DNA of 5,683 nucleotides from OMOG01 sp041485845 (GTDB lineage Bacteria; Acidobacteriota; Terriglobia; Bryobacterales; Bryobacteraceae). Positions within the stretch are counted from its first letter, which is position 1; each line of letters opens with the position of its first letter. Under the pieces are notes generated by a model that had not been told where the DNA came from, searched no databases, and saw only the letters and a program-made list of their open reading frames with translations. Positions 4,712-5,683 of this stretch are shown here, one piece after another. The stretch is from NCBI GenBank assembly GCA_041485845.1, contig JBGPKH010000590.1:1-5683 (forward strand). The letters are read 5' to 3'. A program made the position numbers and the translations under genes.

Positions 4712-5551
4712 ATGCGTCGCAGAGAATTTCTCCCGATCCTGGCCGCGTCCGCCGCGGCCGCCCAGACGTCACCGCCCGCTAGCAAGGGACGCCTGAAACA
4801 GTGTGTCACGAGCGGAGTCTTCGGGCGGGGCATGCCCTTCGAGGACACCTGTCGAGAGGCCGCCAAGTTGGGCATCAAAGGCTACGACCTGCAAGGCCCC
4901 GCCGCCTGGCCGACCCTCAAGAAGTATGGCCTGCTTCCCACCATGTATCCCGGCCCCGGCGGCAACATCCCCGAGGCTCTCAACCGCAAGGAGAATCACG
5001 AAAGGCTGGAAAAGCTGATGCACCCCGCCATCGATGAGGCGGCCGCGAACTCCGTGCCCAACATCATCACCTTCTCCGGCAATCGCCGCGGCATGGCCGA
5101 CCAGGAGGGCGCCGACAACTGCGTCGCCTGGCTCAACCGCATCAAGGCGCACGCCGAAGACAAGGGCATCAACATCTGCATGGAGTACCTCAACAGCAAG
5201 GTGAATCACAAGGACTACATGTTCGACCACATCGCCTGGGGCGTGGACGTCATGAAGCGCGTGAATTCACCGCGCGTGAAAATTCTCTACGACATCTACC
5301 ACGCGCAGATCATGGATGGCGACATCGTGCGCAACATTCGCGACAACATCCAGTGGATCGGGCACTTCCACACCGGTGGCAACCCCGGCCGCAAGGAAAT
5401 CGACGACACCCAGGAGCTGAATTATCACTTCGTTGCCAAGGCCATCGCCGATCTCAACTACACCGGCTACATCGCGCACGAGTACTCGCCTACGCAGGGC
5501 CGCGATGCCATCGAGAGCCTGAAACAGGCCATGGCCATTTGCGACGTGTAG
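4712..5551 (+). CDS. Tat-exported hydroxypyruvate isomerase-like / sugar isomerase-epimerase TIM barrel
   Basis: A 279-residue protein of the xylose-isomerase-like TIM-barrel superfamily, closest by eye to the hydroxypyruvate isomerase (Hyi) group. The N-terminus MRRREFLPILAASAAAA has a twin-arginine motif (R3-R4-E-F-L) and a short hydrophobic core, so export by Tat is likely. Metal ligands can be read off: E158 (ICMEYLN), D194 (ILYDIYH), H220 (IGHFHTGGNPGR) and E257 (AHEYSP). In Hyi proteins the third ligand position is usually Gln within HIQ-x-x-x-NPGR; here it is His, as in the ketose 3-epimerases, while the Hyi hallmark N224-P-G-R227 is kept. That mix leaves the reaction open: aldo-keto isomerisation or epimerisation of a small sugar or keto-sugar. 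The barrel runs from about residue 28 to the end, with no truncation. It is divergent from the cysteine-tail/epimerase unit across 65 bases and is followed by the second repeat cluster. Confidence 0.88.
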   Translation: MRRREFLPILAASAAAAQTSPPASKGRLKQCVTSGVFGRGMPFEDTCREAAKLGIKGYDLQGPAAWPTLKKYGLLPTMYPGPGGNIPEALNRKENHERLEKLMHPAIDEAAANSVPNIITFSGNRRGMADQEGADNCVAWLNRIKAHAEDKGINICMEYLNSKVNHKDYMFDHIAWGVDVMKRVNSPRVKILYDIYHAQIMDGDIVRNIRDNIQWIGHFHTGGNPGRKEIDDTQELNYHFVAKAIADLNYTGYIAHEYSPTQGRDAIESLKQAMAICDV

Positions 5552-5558
5552 AATTAGA

Positions 5559-5582
5559 ACCGCTCCCTTTTGGTCGCGGCTC
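5559..5582 (-). repeat. REP-like hairpin element, second full copy, inverted
   Basis: Read on the minus strand: GAGCCGCGACC (5582-5572), loop AAAA, GGGAGCGGT (5567-5559). Arms match the copy at 2970-2992 exactly; only the loop differs (AAAA for GTG). Here the outer stem gains G-T, A-T and G-C pairs. It begins 7 bases after the TIM-barrel stop and could protect or end that transcript. Confidence 0.6.
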
Positions 5583-5683
5583 AGAAACACGCGACGCTGC
5601 CGTTCCTCGGCGGGGGGAATGGGGCCGTGATCGCGGCTCAGAAACACGCGACGCTGCCGTTCCTCGGCGGGGGGAATGGGGCC
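5574..5683 (-). repeat. 57-bp tandem repeat, two copies, running off the window
   Basis: Bases 5574-5630 recur at 5631-5683; the second copy is cut after 53 of 57 bases by the window edge, with no mismatch over those 53. Within the unit, CCGTTCC (5600-5606) and GGAATGG (5616-5622) can pair in a plus-strand RNA with one G-U pair. On the minus strand each copy ends in CTGAGCCGCGA; the copy next to the TIM-barrel gene continues into the full hairpin element, while the other continues as TCAC. No plausible coding frame crosses it. Confidence 0.9.

Noticed and set aside
5267..5647. A 126-codon open frame on the minus strand
   Set aside because: Antisense to the TIM-barrel gene, and its N-terminal part is a translation of the 57-bp repeat.
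5574..5683. Possible CRISPR array
   Set aside because: The repeated unit is 57 bases with no variable spacer between copies, so it is a plain tandem repeat.

Overview
The window is a GC-rich chromosomal segment that reads like an Acidobacteriota genome, probably of the Solibacter/Bryobacter type. That placement is an inference. It rests on the base composition, the pairing of a DUF1080 protein with a Tat-exported sugar-isomerase-like TIM barrel, the style of the orphan glycosyltransferase, and intergenic repeats of the GAGCCGCGACC type. No rRNA or other taxonomic marker is present.

Layout. At 1-320 (+) is the C-terminal half of the leucine-biosynthesis isomerase small subunit (LeuD). It converges on a cellulose-synthase-like family 2 glycosyltransferase at 348-1970 (-). 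A 181-bp divergent spacer (1971-2151) holds three clear dyads, including a perfect 18-bp palindrome. A secreted DUF1080 (3-keto-disaccharide hydrolase-like) protein follows at 2152-2793 (+). The 219-bp gap at 2794-3012 is packed with inverted and tandem repeats. A 90-residue membrane protein with a zinc ribbon lies at 3013-3285 (+), and its stop codon abuts the stop of the next, convergent gene. A two-gene minus-strand unit follows: a secreted 137-residue protein with a five-cysteine tail (4233-4646) and an aldose 1-epimerase-like protein (3286-4236), overlapping by four bases. From a 65-bp divergent promoter region, a Tat-signal TIM-barrel sugar isomerase/epimerase is read at 4712-5551 (+). 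The window ends in a second repeat cluster (5559-5683).

How the genes may fit together. LeuD is housekeeping amino-acid synthesis and unrelated to the rest. The DUF1080 protein, the aldose 1-epimerase and the TIM-barrel isomerase all point to sugar processing, with at least two of them exported. They lie in separate transcription units, so a shared pathway is only a suggestion. The glycosyltransferase probably makes a beta-linked envelope or extracellular polysaccharide.

The most unusual signal is in the gaps. A short hairpin element (GAGCCGCGACC, a 3-4 base loop region, then GGGAGCGGT) occurs at 2970-2992 and, inverted, at 5559-5582, with a degenerate inverted copy at 2896-2916. At both full copies the sequence on the same side of the element is tandemly duplicated. 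The duplicated block differs between loci (20 bp and 57 bp) but ends at the same point inside the hairpin. This suggests an element-directed duplication process.
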